DNA of 50,136 nt, from positions 1-50,136 of the forward strand of contig NZ_NPDD01000091.1 in assembly GCF_002272245.1 (NCBI RefSeq), written 5' to 3'. Source of the DNA: Bacillus sp. 7884-1. Lineage in GTDB: Bacteria > Bacillota > Bacilli > Bacillales > Cytobacillaceae. This document shows, piece after piece, positions 16,999 through 26,014 of the stretch (positions are counted from its first letter, which is position 1; every line of letters starts with the position of its first letter). Under the pieces are notes generated by a model that did no database searches, was not told where the DNA came from, and was given only the letters and a program-made list of their open reading frames with translations. A program made the position numbers and the translations under genes.

Positions 16999-17035
16999 AA
17001 AAAAGCCTATCCACACCAGGTGGATAGGCTTTTTT
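16999..17035. terminator. bidirectional terminator after minD
   Basis: Stem GCCTATCCAC (17005-17014) pairs with GTGGATAGGC (17020-17029), flanked by A6 and T6. It can terminate minD on the minus strand and the speD operon on the plus strand. Confidence 0.88.
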
Positions 17036-17036
17036 A

Positions 17037-17840
17037 TTATCTAACACCAAAAAACTGTTTAATTTTCCCAAACACACTCTTGTTTTTATCTTCTAACGGC
17101 TGCAATGGAATGGATTCCCCTAGAATACGTCTAGCAATATTTCGGTAAGCGATGGACGCTTTACTATTAGGATTCAAGGCAATCGGTTCGCCGTGGTTAG
17201 ATGCTTTTATGACTTCCTCGTCATCTGCGACGATTCCAATTAACTCAATGGATAAATGTGTGGTAATTTCATCTACATCCAGCATATCGCCGCTCTTCAT
17301 CATATGATTTCTGATCCGGTTAATCACTAATTTAGGTGCCTCAACGGTTTTAGCCTTTTCAAGAAGTCCAATGATTCTATCAGCATCACGGACAGCTGAA
17401 ACCTCAGGTGTGGTGACAACGATTGCACGGTCAGCCCCGGCAATGGCGTTTTGGAAGCCTTGCTCAATTCCTGCAGGGCAATCAATAATGATATAGTCAT
17501 AGTCTTGCTTAAGTTCATTAATTAGTTTGTGCATTTGTTCTGGCTTAACAGCTGACTTATCAACTGTTTGAGCGGCTGGCAGCAAATACAATAAATCTTC
17601 GAATCTCTTATCCTTTACGAGTGCTTGGTGGATTTTACATCTTCCTTCTACTACATCCACAAGATCGTAAATAATTCGATTTTCCAGCCCCATTACGACA
17701 TCTAAATTGCGAAGGCCAATATCTGTATCTACTAAACATACTTTTTTTCCTTGAAGGGCCAATGCTGTACCTATATTAGCAGAAGTCGTGGTTTTTCCGA
17801 CGCCGCCCTTACCGGATGTAATTACTATTGCCTCTCCCAC
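17037..17840 (-). CDS. minD: septum-site ATPase MinD
   Basis: A membrane-bound ParA-family ATPase that recruits MinC to block division away from midcell. 267 residues with the deviant Walker A GKGGVGKTTTSANIG (residues 10-24), VDTDIGLRNLDVVMG, the Walker B-like YDYIIIDCPAGIEQG, and a C-terminal amphipathic membrane-targeting helix (NKSVFGKIKQFFGVR). It starts 1 nt after the minC stop, so the two are cotranscribed. Confidence 0.97.
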   Translation of the reverse strand: MGEAIVITSGKGGVGKTTTSANIGTALALQGKKVCLVDTDIGLRNLDVVMGLENRIIYDLVDVVEGRCKIHQALVKDKRFEDLLYLLPAAQTVDKSAVKPEQMHKLINELKQDYDYIIIDCPAGIEQGFQNAIAGADRAIVVTTPEVSAVRDADRIIGLLEKAKTVEAPKLVINRIRNHMMKSGDMLDVDEITTHLSIELIGIVADDEEVIKASNHGEPIALNPNSKASIAYRNIARRILGESIPLQPLEDKNKSVFGKIKQFFGVR

Positions 17841-17841
17841 A

Positions 17842-18522
17842 TTAATGTCCCCCTTCTAATCTCGTTAAATTAGGCCTTAAATTTATTAAAACTTGCAATC
17901 TATCTACGATGATTTGATGGTTATCGTCGATGTACGCACATTCCATTTCACGTTTTTCATTATTTTGAGCGTTATCAGGGGCACGGTTTAGACAGTCACT
18001 AATCCTTAGCTGTGATGGCTTCATGCTAGATGCGGTAATAACCGCTTGATCATTACCAAAAACGCCTGCGTGCGCTATACCCTTTAAAGATCCCATGATA
18101 AAAATATTGCCGCCAGCTATCACAGTTCCACCTGGATTTACATCGCCAATGAGCAGTAAATCTCCTGGAACTTCTAAAACTTGTCCTGAACGGATGATAC
18201 GAGCAACGGTAACGACTTCGTTTTCCGCTTTAAGCTTATCTACTTCTGCTCGTGTGACGACATTCGATTCAATTTTATCAACCACTAAATTCTTTTTCTG
18301 ACGGATAAGGTCTCTTATTTCTTCAAGCTGAGCGTCTGTCAAATACCTGTTACCCACATCCACTTTAACAGGTGTTAATTGACTCTCAGCTTGAGTTCTT
18401 TGATTTTCTGATAGTTTTTCATCGAGCTCTTTTTTCAGCTCATAATAGGAACAGCTATCGTCAAGATGAAGGACAATTCCATCCTTCGTACCTTTAATCG
18501 TAACATTTTGTCGCTTTTTCAT
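17842..18522 (-). CDS. minC: division inhibitor MinC
   Basis: Inhibits FtsZ assembly together with MinD. 226 residues: an N-terminal FtsZ-contacting domain (1-100, including [19 protein letters not shown]) and a C-terminal right-handed beta-helix (about 105-205) with [33 protein letters not shown] and the RISD segment that contacts MinD. It is the first gene of the minCD pair after mreD. Confidence 0.95.
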   Translation of the reverse strand: MKKRQNVTIKGTKDGIVLHLDDSCSYYELKKELDEKLSENQRTQAESQLTPVKVDVGNRYLTDAQLEEIRDLIRQKKNLVVDKIESNVVTRAEVDKLKAENEVVTVARIIRSGQVLEVPGDLLLIGDVNPGGTVIAGGNIFIMGSLKGIAHAGVFGNDQAVITASSMKPSQLRISDCLNRAPDNAQNNEKREMECAYIDDNHQIIVDRLQVLINLRPNLTRLEGGH

Positions 18523-18590
18523 GGAGAAAACTCACCTCAAATAATAAGAACCACATGCGTGCCAAATAATCTATCCAAAGACACACTTCT

Positions 18591-18596
18591 ATTATA
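18591..18596 (-). promoter_or_regulatory. possible -10 element for minCD
   Basis: A perfect TATAAT on the minus strand, 68 nt before minC, in the gap after mreD. The -35 region is weak. Read-through from mreBCD is also likely. Confidence 0.4.
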
Positions 18597-18646
18597 CAAT
18601 TCGACACGCTTTGTGTATTCTCCTTTTTTAAAAAGAAATACAAAAA

Positions 18647-19165
18647 TCATTCATCTCGCAAGCTTTCCGCAAAACTTTCAAAATGACGCTTGAACGGGTA
18701 GGCCGCAATCAAAAGAAAGACTGCATTTAGAATGAGGGAAGGATAAAAACGCATCTCCATATAACTCATGAATTCAAGAGTAGTGATATGGATTAAAAAG
18801 TCCATTTCATAAACTCCTAATTCAAGTAAGGCAATCCCTACTAAAGATACTAAAAATGCGACAATTATATTGGTCTGCAGCACATGCATAATTTTTGAAA
18901 TAAGGTACGCAATGAATGGAAATAAGAATAGATAAATACCAATAATCTCGATCCAGACAATATCAAATAGCAGACCAAAAATGGCTGCATAAATGATTCC
19001 ATATTTTCTGCTTGTATAAATGGTTAGAAACAATATTCCTGCGAATAGAAAGTGAGGCGCTAAAATGTAGTTGTGCCCGAAAACCTCTGGCGGGATATAT
19101 TGGACGAATAAACTCTCTAATAAGAAAAGGAATAGAAACAAAAGAGGAAGTAGGAATTTCTTCAC
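18647..19165 (-). CDS. mreD: rod-shape protein MreD
   Basis: An integral membrane partner of MreC in the elongasome. 172 residues with five to six hydrophobic segments and few charged residues, starting KKFLLPLLFLFLFLLESLF. Typical size. It overlaps mreC by 4 nt (ATGA). Confidence 0.92.
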   Translation of the reverse strand: MKKFLLPLLFLFLFLLESLFVQYIPPEVFGHNYILAPHFLFAGILFLTIYTSRKYGIIYAAIFGLLFDIVWIEIIGIYLFLFPFIAYLISKIMHVLQTNIIVAFLVSLVGIALLELGVYEMDFLIHITTLEFMSYMEMRFYPSLILNAVFLLIAAYPFKRHFESFAESLRDE

Positions 19166-20049
19166 AAATCCTCCTCCTTCCCTTCGCCTTCGCCCATATC
19201 CGTTACATTAGGCTGAGCCATTGATCGTGTGATCACGATGATATTTTCCAAATCATAAAAATCCGCACCCGGTTCGACTAACGCCGTTTGATTCAATCCA
19301 TATTGGTCTGGCTTTACCTCAATGACTTTCCCAATTTGCAAGCCCTTAGGAAAGACTCCACCTAAGCCGGAGGTGATGACATTTTGCCCTTTTTTTATTT
19401 CCACCCCTGAAGGGATCGCTTTTATTAACAACGCTTTTTTCTCTTTATCGTAACCTTCAACCAGTCCAAACACATCCGTCTCGCCTTGGACGATTGCAGA
19501 AATCCGATTTTTTGGATCCATTGCACTTAACAATTGAACCGTTGAACTAAATTGATTGACTGTTTTTACCTTGCCAATTAAGCCATGGGCAGTGACAACC
19601 GCCATATTTTTCTTAATTCCATTTGTTTTTCCTTTATTGATAATAATCATTTCATGCCAACGATCAGGGTTTCTACCTATTACTGTTGCCTGTAAAGGTT
19701 CAAAATCACTCAGGGTTTCTTCTTCACCAAGAATATCACGCAGCTCATTATTGTCCTTTTCAAGCTCATGTACCTGTGCTTCAAGGCTAACAAGCTTCTC
19801 TAGCCGTGATTTTAATTCTTTATTCTCTTCATATGTATTTTGCAAGTCCTGAAGATTTTCAAAGAAACCTGCAACTAAATGAGCAGGCTTTGAAACCAGG
19901 GATTGAACCAAGCCGGCAGTATCCTTTAAGAACTGCTCCGGCCAGGATAGTTTACTTCTCTCCCTTAACGAAAACCCAATCAATGCCACGAGAACAATAA
20001 TGCTTACCAGCAAAACGATCAATCGTTTATTCAAAAAGAACTGTGGCAT
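19162..20049 (-). CDS. mreC: rod-shape protein MreC
   Basis: Extracytoplasmic scaffold of the elongasome. 295 residues: one N-terminal membrane segment (RLIVLLVSIIVLVALIGF, about 8-25), a coiled coil (about 65-105, ENKELKSRLEKLVSLEAQVHEL), then two six-stranded beta-barrels (RNPDRWHEMIIINKGKTNGI, ITSGLGGVFPKGLQIGKV). AGGTG is 7 nt before the ATG. It sits between mreB and mreD as usual. Confidence 0.96.
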   Translation of the reverse strand: MPQFFLNKRLIVLLVSIIVLVALIGFSLRERSKLSWPEQFLKDTAGLVQSLVSKPAHLVAGFFENLQDLQNTYEENKELKSRLEKLVSLEAQVHELEKDNNELRDILGEEETLSDFEPLQATVIGRNPDRWHEMIIINKGKTNGIKKNMAVVTAHGLIGKVKTVNQFSSTVQLLSAMDPKNRISAIVQGETDVFGLVEGYDKEKKALLIKAIPSGVEIKKGQNVITSGLGGVFPKGLQIGKVIEVKPDQYGLNQTALVEPGADFYDLENIIVITRSMAQPNVTDMGEGEGKEEDL

Positions 20050-20089
20050 GATTATACACCTCTATTTTTATATACTTAGTGCTCTATAG

Positions 20090-21112
20090 TTATCTTGATT
20101 CTTTTGCTTTGTTTTTGAATAGTTGGATATGGTCTAGGGCTTTTCCAGTACCGATAGCCACACAATCAAGTGGATTTTCTGCAATAAGAACAGGCATATT
20201 GGTTTCTTCACTTATCACCTTGTCCAGATTTCGAAGCAGTGCTCCTCCGCCTGTTAAAACAATTCCACGGTCCATAATATCTGCAGCAAGCTCTGGTGGT
20301 GTTTTTTCTAATGTGTTTTTTACAGCCTCTACAATTGCGTAGACTGTATCTTTTAAAGCAACACCGATTTCCTTCGCTGTGATTTCAATCGTTTTCGGCA
20401 AACCAGTTAATAAGTCACGACCGCGGATTTCCATATTTTCGATTCCCTCAGGGTCACCTGCAGAACCAACTTCCATTTTAATGGCTTCCGCTGTACGCTC
20501 ACCAATCATCAAGTTATAATTTTTTCGGATAAAAGAAACGATTGATTCGTCCATTTCATCCCCGGCCACGCGAATTGATATGCTCGTAACGATACCGCCT
20601 AAAGAAATAATTGCTACCTCCGTAGTACCGCCGCCAATATCGACCACCATACTGCCCGTTGGCTCCCATACAGGAAGGTTTGCTCCAATGGCCGCAGCAA
20701 ATGGCTCCTCAATCGTATAGGCATCCTTAGCACCTGCTTGACGTGTTGCATCTATTACAGCTCTTTCCTCAACAGCGGTTATCCCTGATGGTACACAAAC
20801 CATTACATAAGGCTTACCTGAGAAAATGCTCTTACTTTTTAACGCCATCCGGATATGGTGTTTCATCATCGCAGCTGTAATCTCAAAGTCCGCGATGACA
20901 CCATCCTTCATTGGTCTCATTGCGACCACATTTCCTGGTGTACGTCCAATCATGTTCTTGGCATCATTACCAACTGCCACAATCGACTTCGTGTCTGTCT
21001 GCATAGCCACAACAGATGGCTCTCTTAATACAATTCCTTTACCTTTTACATAAACAAGGGTATTTGCGGTTCCCAAGTCAATCCCAAGGTCTCTTGTCCC
21101 AATTCCAAACAT
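20090..21112 (-). CDS. mreB: actin-like shape protein MreB
   Basis: Cytoskeletal ATPase that orients cell-wall synthesis. I start at ATG 21112, 8 nt after GGGAG, because the protein then begins [20 protein letters not shown] as in the family; an upstream in-frame start adds 19 unrelated residues. The resulting 340 residues contain the actin phosphate-1 loop [15 protein letters not shown], phosphate-2 [16 protein letters not shown] and adenosine motif [14 protein letters not shown]. It is first in mreB-mreC-mreD. Confidence 0.97.
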   Translation of the reverse strand: MFGIGTRDLGIDLGTANTLVYVKGKGIVLREPSVVAMQTDTKSIVAVGNDAKNMIGRTPGNVVAMRPMKDGVIADFEITAAMMKHHIRMALKSKSIFSGKPYVMVCVPSGITAVEERAVIDATRQAGAKDAYTIEEPFAAAIGANLPVWEPTGSMVVDIGGGTTEVAIISLGGIVTSISIRVAGDEMDESIVSFIRKNYNLMIGERTAEAIKMEVGSAGDPEGIENMEIRGRDLLTGLPKTIEITAKEIGVALKDTVYAIVEAVKNTLEKTPPELAADIMDRGIVLTGGGALLRNLDKVISEETNMPVLIAENPLDCVAIGTGKALDHIQLFKNKAKESR

Positions 21113-21216
21113 AGTTGTATCTCCCTTTCTGATACGAAAATTGCTAAAGGTAAGTGAATATACCTTCAAATCATGTATTTTTCTAGTAAAATTTATATAG
21201 TAATCACGAAAGATGT

Positions 21217-21265
21217 CCTAAAAAATCATAAACATTATTATATCCCAACGACCTAAAAAATCATA
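21217..21265. repeat. direct repeat pair before mreB
   Basis: The 14-mer CCTAAAAAATCATA occurs exactly at 21217-21230 and 21252-21265, 35 bp apart. Between them, on the minus strand, is TATAAT (21237-21242), a possible mreB -10. The pair could be a binding site or a slippage remnant. Confidence 0.5.
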
Positions 21266-21268
21266 GTA

Positions 21269-21958
21269 TTATAAATATCCTTTTTCCTTGAGAGAGACAA
21301 ATTTATTTTCGCCAATGATGAGGTGGTCGAGGACGTCGATGCCTATCATTTTTCCGCATTCCACAAGCCTCTTTGTGACCTCGATATCCTCACGGCTCGG
21401 CGCCGGGTCGCCTGAAGGGTGATTATGGAGGCATATGATGGAGGCGGCTGATCTTTTTAGGGCCTCACGAAACACCTCTCTAGGGTGTACGATCGAGGCA
21501 TTTAAGCTTCCAATAAAGATGGTTTGTTTATGGAGCACTTGATTTTTTGTATTTAAATATAAGCAAACAAAATGCTCTTGTGATAAAAAGCGCATGTCGT
21601 TCATCACATAGTTGGCGCCATCTTCAGGTGAGCGTATCACATAGCGATCTGTATAATTAAGGTTGGCAATCCTTCTGCCAATCTCAACAGCAGCTAGAAC
21701 TTGAATGGCCTTTGCCTGACCGATTCCCTTAATTTCCGTCATTTCTTCTAACGTGGCTGCTTTTAAAAGCCGTAAACCTTCAAAATTTGTAAGCAGCCGG
21801 TTGGATAATTGTAAGACACTTTCATCCTTTGTACCAGTTCTAAGCAAAATTGCAATGAGTTCGTGGTTGGATAAACTCTCAGGACCATTTTGTATAAAAC
21901 GTTCTCTAGGTCTTTCATCTTGAGGAAAATCACGGATCATTAATGAATTAGTCGACAT
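21269..21958 (-). CDS. radC: RadC family JAB/MPN domain protein
   Basis: 229 residues: an N-terminal UPF0758/helix-hairpin-helix part (ELIAILLRTG, ATLEEMTEIKGIGQAKAIQ) and a C-terminal JAB1/MPN metalloprotease-like domain with HNHPSGDPAPSREDI, which carries the zinc ligands, and HLIIGENKFVSLKEKG. The biological role is unclear; the old DNA-repair assignment has not held up. Conserved position between mreB and maf. Confidence 0.94.
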   Translation of the reverse strand: MSTNSLMIRDFPQDERPRERFIQNGPESLSNHELIAILLRTGTKDESVLQLSNRLLTNFEGLRLLKAATLEEMTEIKGIGQAKAIQVLAAVEIGRRIANLNYTDRYVIRSPEDGANYVMNDMRFLSQEHFVCLYLNTKNQVLHKQTIFIGSLNASIVHPREVFREALKRSAASIICLHNHPSGDPAPSREDIEVTKRLVECGKMIGIDVLDHLIIGENKFVSLKEKGYL

Positions 21959-22002
21959 TCTATTTCCTCCCTATTTTAGGGAGTTAATGAACTATCTAGT
22001 TG

Positions 22003-22572
22003 TTACGACAACTGGTAGCCTAGCCTTTTCAACTCACGATAGGTCTTTGAGACAGGCAGGCCGACAACCGCAAAATAGTCTCCATTAATTTTTTTGACAA
22101 GCATGCTTCCCAGCTGCTGAATACCATATGCACCTGCTTTATCAAGCGGTTCACCACTTTGTACATAGAAATTGATTTCTTCGTCCGTTAACTCCCAAAA
22201 CCAAACTTCTGTTCTTTCGAAAAATCGAGCGGTTCCATTTGGAGACAAAATGGATACACCTGTGTAAACATCATGCCTTTTTCCAGAAAGCAATTTTAAC
22301 ATTTCTCTGGCGTCTGCTTCGTCAGTCGGCTTTCCTAAAACCTGACCATCCGCAACCACAATCGTGTCGGAACCAATAATAAAAGCATTCGGGTTTTCCT
22401 TAAAAATAACCTGTGCTTTTCGCTCGGCAAGATCCATCACTACATCCTCTGGAGAAAGCGTTGGATCAAAGCTTTCATCTACTTCACTGCTTGAGATTGT
22501 GAATGTTAATCGGAGGTTTTCTAGAAGTTCTTTTCGCCGTGGAGAAGAAGAGGCTAAAATGAGGTTCTGCAT
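22003..22572 (-). CDS. maf: Maf nucleotide pyrophosphatase
   Basis: A house-cleaning pyrophosphatase that hydrolyses dTTP, UTP and modified pyrimidine nucleotides, and influences septation when overproduced in Bacillus. 189 residues, with LILASSSPRRKELL at the N-terminus (substrate loop), VMDLAERKAQ, FIIGSDTIVV (catalytic Asp) and DKAGAYGIQ. Typical length. Confidence 0.95.
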   Translation of the reverse strand: MQNLILASSSPRRKELLENLRLTFTISSSEVDESFDPTLSPEDVVMDLAERKAQVIFKENPNAFIIGSDTIVVADGQVLGKPTDEADAREMLKLLSGKRHDVYTGVSILSPNGTARFFERTEVWFWELTDEEINFYVQSGEPLDKAGAYGIQQLGSMLVKKINGDYFAVVGLPVSKTYRELKRLGYQLS

Positions 22573-22732
22573 ACAATCACCTTACCTTTTGCATCAATTA
22601 GGGAGATACATGTTAATCCTATCAGAATTTGTTGAAGCAAACAATTTTTATATTAATAAAGTTCGAAGAAATTTGTCAGATTATGCAAATTATACCTTTG
22701 ATTTAAGTTCAGAATATTTTGGTTTTATTAGA

Positions 22733-22759
22733 AAAAGCCTGTCCAATTTAGACAGGCTT
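22733..22759 (-). terminator. terminator after spoIIB
   Basis: Stem AAGCCTGTC (22735-22743) pairs with GACAGGCTT (22751-22759) with a 7-nt loop, followed on the minus strand by TTTCT. It separates spoIIB from maf. Confidence 0.75.
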
Positions 22760-22802
22760 ACTTTATTAAAATAATTTCCCGGAAAATATCAGCTTTTGTC
22801 GA

Positions 22803-23879
22803 CTACATGGAATAATAAATGCTTAAAAAGTTTAATAAATGCTGCTGGGCTTCAATTAAACTATCTTCGTTCTTCTTTTCTTGAAAGGCTTTGACTTTAT
22901 CAAGTGCACTTGATAATTCCTCGTTTAGATTCTTTACCTTATCATTTTTCAGGTCTGAGGATTGTTTCAATTGCTCACCTAAACTCGTGACTTCTTTACC
23001 AGCTTCAGATGATATACTTCCAGAAACAATGGCATTGGATGTGACCTTTGAGAGCTGTTGATAGATAGCTGGAGCAGCCTCTAAAAACCCTTTTTCACTT
23101 ACATTTATATCCGACACTGTCTTTTCAGCAATGGGGATTTGTTTTGGTAGAACGTCATCAAAGCCATTCGCTTCATAATGACTTTCCATTTGTTTTGCTG
23201 TTTCAATCGAGTCTGCCACACCTAAAAACATAAATTCTTTATCATTCAAAGTTAGTGTTTGAGCTGGTGCACCTTTGCCTTTCGCCTCGTTTGCTGCCCC
23301 TGACGCTGCATCTTTGGAAGAGAAGGCACCACCTTGAACAATATACGCAGTTTGAGCACCTATGACAATAGAACTACTCTTCCCTCCGGTTGTTTCTGAA
23401 CTTTTATCCGACCCCTTTTCTTCGACTGCAGGTTCAGTTACAGCTGGTTTACTATTTTCAGATATAACCAGCTTAAGCATTAAAACCCCAAAGCTCGTCC
23501 CAATCAAGATAGCAAAAACTGCCGTTACTAAGATGGATTTAAAAACTCCACCATTCCGCTTAGTTGAAAACGTTGAGAACGAAACAGGCTTCTTTTTCCC
23601 ACCTTTTTTCGGATTCTGGCTGCTGACAACTTTATATTCCTTGATGTCATTATCTGAGGATTCAGGAATAATCCAATCAAAGCTTTCATCAATCGACTCC
23701 TTGGCGGCAGCAGTCTCTAGGAAACCATCCTGCCCGCTACTATCCTCATCGATCGTTATCACTTTAGTAAAAGAATCCTTACTAGATTCTTGATCCTTCT
23801 TTACGGGTTCATCTGAAAAGGTTTGGGTTTCTCCATTTAACTTTATTTTGATGGTGTTGCCACGATTCGGCTTGTCCAC
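22803..23879 (-). CDS. spoIIB: sporulation engulfment protein SpoIIB
   Basis: SpoIIB sits at the sporulation septum, helps localise SpoIIDMP and speeds septal thinning. 358 residues: an acidic cytoplasmic N-terminus, one membrane segment (about 112-138, SILVTAVFAILIGTSFGVLML), and an extracellular SPOR domain (AYIVQGGAFSSKDAASGAA to about residue 250) that binds denuded glycan. Start is GTG, 8 nt after AAGGAG. It lies between maf and the pilus genes, the place it occupies next to comC in B. subtilis. Confidence 0.9.
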   Translation of the reverse strand: MDKPNRGNTIKIKLNGETQTFSDEPVKKDQESSKDSFTKVITIDEDSSGQDGFLETAAAKESIDESFDWIIPESSDNDIKEYKVVSSQNPKKGGKKKPVSFSTFSTKRNGGVFKSILVTAVFAILIGTSFGVLMLKLVISENSKPAVTEPAVEEKGSDKSSETTGGKSSSIVIGAQTAYIVQGGAFSSKDAASGAANEAKGKGAPAQTLTLNDKEFMFLGVADSIETAKQMESHYEANGFDDVLPKQIPIAEKTVSDINVSEKGFLEAAPAIYQQLSKVTSNAIVSGSISSEAGKEVTSLGEQLKQSSDLKNDKVKNLNEELSSALDKVKAFQEKKNEDSLIEAQQHLLNFLSIYYSM

Positions 23880-23933
23880 TAACTTGTACTCCTTCCTCTA
23901 CCAATAGCAATTTCCCCCATCCTATCACAAAGA

Positions 23934-23969
23934 CAAAAAAAAATAACAAGACTTTTGTCGTCTTGTTAT
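23934..23969 (-). terminator. strong terminator of the pilus operon
   Basis: Stem ATAACAAGAC (23943-23952) pairs with GTCTTGTTAT (23960-23969), with a run of T on the minus strand (complement of 23934-23942). It follows the last pilin-like gene. Confidence 0.88.
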
Positions 23970-23994
23970 ACAATGCTTTCGCCAATTTTTTTAC

Positions 23995-24420
23995 TTATTT
24001 TATTTTTATATGTTCTACTGAGATTTTGTCAATCTCAGAGCAGAGGTTTCGGTTTTCTCCATCTAAACAAACTTTAGTAATTTTCCCCTTAGTTACTTGA
24101 ACATAAGTTTCCTCTGATGGAGATAATACTTTACCTGTATAAGGATCGTGGAATTCATTAATAAAATTTAATTTATATAATTCCTTATAAGTGATTTGAG
24201 TTAGGCTGTTTCTATCCGCAACTTTTTCATCATTAAGATATAAATCAGCTGCTTGTACAATTGTTAATGCATTATTAACAAATGTCTTATCTTTTGATTT
24301 AGCGATTACATTCGAAATCGAAAGAAGTCCAATTGATGCAATAAAGCCTAGGATAACAATTACTGCCAGCACTTCTACAAGTGAATATCCTTTTTCATTA
24401 AAACAACTTATTTTTTTCAT
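23995..24420 (-). CDS. type IV pilin-like protein
   Basis: 141 residues with a class III signal: short basic leader MKKISCFNEKG, then YSLVEVLAVIVILGFIASIGLL with Glu at +5 after the predicted cleavage at Gly11. The globular part has two cysteines (VCLDGENRNLC) that may form a loop. It is the last gene of the minus-strand pilus operon, after pilO. Minor pilin or second major pilin cannot be told apart from sequence. Confidence 0.88.
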   Translation of the reverse strand: MKKISCFNEKGYSLVEVLAVIVILGFIASIGLLSISNVIAKSKDKTFVNNALTIVQAADLYLNDEKVADRNSLTQITYKELYKLNFINEFHDPYTGKVLSPSEETYVQVTKGKITKVCLDGENRNLCSEIDKISVEHIKIK

Positions 24421-24458
24421 GTAAAAATCCTTTTACTTGGAATTAAGAAAAGTAATTT

Positions 24459-25241
24459 CTAATTATTTTCTAATACATCTGAAAATGCGCTTAGTGGATT
24501 TTTCTTGTTAGCTGGTCCTGGTGCATCAATCTTCGGCAAATCAGCAATTAAATCATTCAAAGTAGGCAGATAATAGGCAGAAACAGATAGACTGTAACTT
24601 AATTTATCTGCTGCTGGCTCTTTTTCCAAACTAGTAATTTCCTGGCCGCCACTATAGTTAATAGATTCCACTACAACAATCCTGTTCAAAGACTCAAGAG
24701 TACTAATAAACTTTTCCAAGTCTTCATATGTTGGTGATTCGACATTCAAGCTAATGGTTAGCTTCTTTAAACCAGTGACGGTATTTGCCATTTGTGCTTC
24801 TTTTTCTGCCTCAACTTCCTGTACAGTCTTGACCTCTAGTGATTCATCAGTGCTAGTTTCACCATTCGAGGCGGAATTTTCTTGTACAGGTGGTGCAATC
24901 GTAACATCAACGTCTTTAGAGAAGCTCATAGATTTAACCAAACTATTTGAAACGTTTTCTGCTCTTTCAAGATCCAAGATAAACTGCTCTTGAAGTGGAG
25001 TGACAGGTACCTTCTTTTGTAGTTCTCTAGTATCTTCTACAACCTTATTCGTTTCATCTGTTTTTTTCTCTATAATGCCATCCAAAAGCTTTTGTTCTGA
25101 TTGAAGTGACTGCTCTTTCATTTCAAGGTCAGACTTCAAAGGTGAGAGCATTATGAATTGAGCAATCGCAATGAGTAATACAACTAGGAGAATGCCGACC
25201 AACAGTATCAGCTTTTCTTTTTTTGAAAGTTTAAGCTTCAT
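24459..25241 (-). CDS. pilO: pilus alignment protein PilO-like
   Basis: 260 residues: an N-terminal membrane helix (LILLVGILLVVLLIAIAQFIM, about 11-31), a coiled coil (about 35-80), then an alpha/beta domain with KKLTISLNVESPTYEDLEKFISTLESLNRIVVV, the usual ferredoxin-like strand-helix pattern of PilO. It bridges PilM/PilN to the pilus base in the membrane. Its start overlaps pilN by 4 nt. Confidence 0.85.
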   Translation of the reverse strand: MKLKLSKKEKLILLVGILLVVLLIAIAQFIMLSPLKSDLEMKEQSLQSEQKLLDGIIEKKTDETNKVVEDTRELQKKVPVTPLQEQFILDLERAENVSNSLVKSMSFSKDVDVTIAPPVQENSASNGETSTDESLEVKTVQEVEAEKEAQMANTVTGLKKLTISLNVESPTYEDLEKFISTLESLNRIVVVESINYSGGQEITSLEKEPAADKLSYSLSVSAYYLPTLNDLIADLPKIDAPGPANKKNPLSAFSDVLENN

Positions 25242-26014
25242 GATGCTGTCTCTCCCTCCTCATCACTGTTACCTTTGTTTAGAAGCTGTTTAATAGTATC
25301 TTTTGTAAATTTAACCTCGAACTGACCTATATATCTTGGAACATATTTATTAGTTGGAACGGCAACCTTAGTTGTTTCTGTATCACTTGTTCCCGTCGGA
25401 TTAGCCGGGGTAAAGATAAATCTGGTTGGATCATTCGGGTCTATAGTAACGATAAAGCTATCATTAATATTCGGCTGGTTATTTTCAGTTTGAGTACCAG
25501 TGGCATTAGGAGCTGGTTCTTTCGCTTCTTCCACCTCTTGAGCATTTAATGAGCTGAGACTAGCTTCATTAATCCAATCAGATTCATTTAAATTATCAAG
25601 GAAGTAAGCAGCCTCCCTAGCACTATCAAATTGAACTGAAAGTGAAACCGTTCCTGCTTCAGTATAGCTAAAGGATTGAATAAAACCTCGTTCAGGTAAT
25701 AAACCTGTTAAGTGCTGCATAACAGGAACTGTTTGTATTGGATAATTATTTGCCCAATCCACTGCACTTTTTAGTACGGTTATAGACATCTGTGATTCAT
25801 TTTTGCCAATATTTTTTTGCTCAATTTCAGCAAGCTTTTTAGTCGATGATATTTGTTCTTCTACAGCAGAAATATCAGACTTTACTAATTGGATTTGCCA
25901 GAAATAAACTCCTCCAACTAATAATAATACTGCAACAAAACTTACTAACATAATCACTAAACTCTTTTTACCACGTTCTTTTTGGGGAAGCAGGTTAATT
26001 TCTACTAGCATCAT
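25238..26014 (-). CDS. pilN: pilus alignment protein PilN-like
   Basis: 258 residues. It begins MMLVEINLLPQKERGKKS, containing the cytoplasmic INLLP motif that docks in PilM, followed by one membrane helix (LVIMLVSFVAVLLLVGGVYFW) and a coiled coil. The C-terminal domain carries a long acidic, Asn/Pro-rich insert (about 165-215) not typical of short PilN proteins. ATGA overlaps on both sides couple it to pilM and pilO. Confidence 0.87.
   Translation of the reverse strand: MMLVEINLLPQKERGKKSLVIMLVSFVAVLLLVGGVYFWQIQLVKSDISAVEEQISSTKKLAEIEQKNIGKNESQMSITVLKSAVDWANNYPIQTVPVMQHLTGLLPERGFIQSFSYTEAGTVSLSVQFDSAREAAYFLDNLNESDWINEASLSSLNAQEVEEAKEPAPNATGTQTENNQPNINDSFIVTIDPNDPTRFIFTPANPTGTSDTETTKVAVPTNKYVPRYIGQFEVKFTKDTIKQLLNKGNSDEEGETAS

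Noticed and set aside
22364..22774. Plus-strand open frame across maf and the gap upstream of it
   Set aside because: Most of it is antisense to maf, there is no convincing ribosome site, and no family is recognised.
23362..23793. Plus-strand open frame of 143 codons inside spoIIB
   Set aside because: Shadow of the spoIIB coding sequence on the other strand; no independent support.
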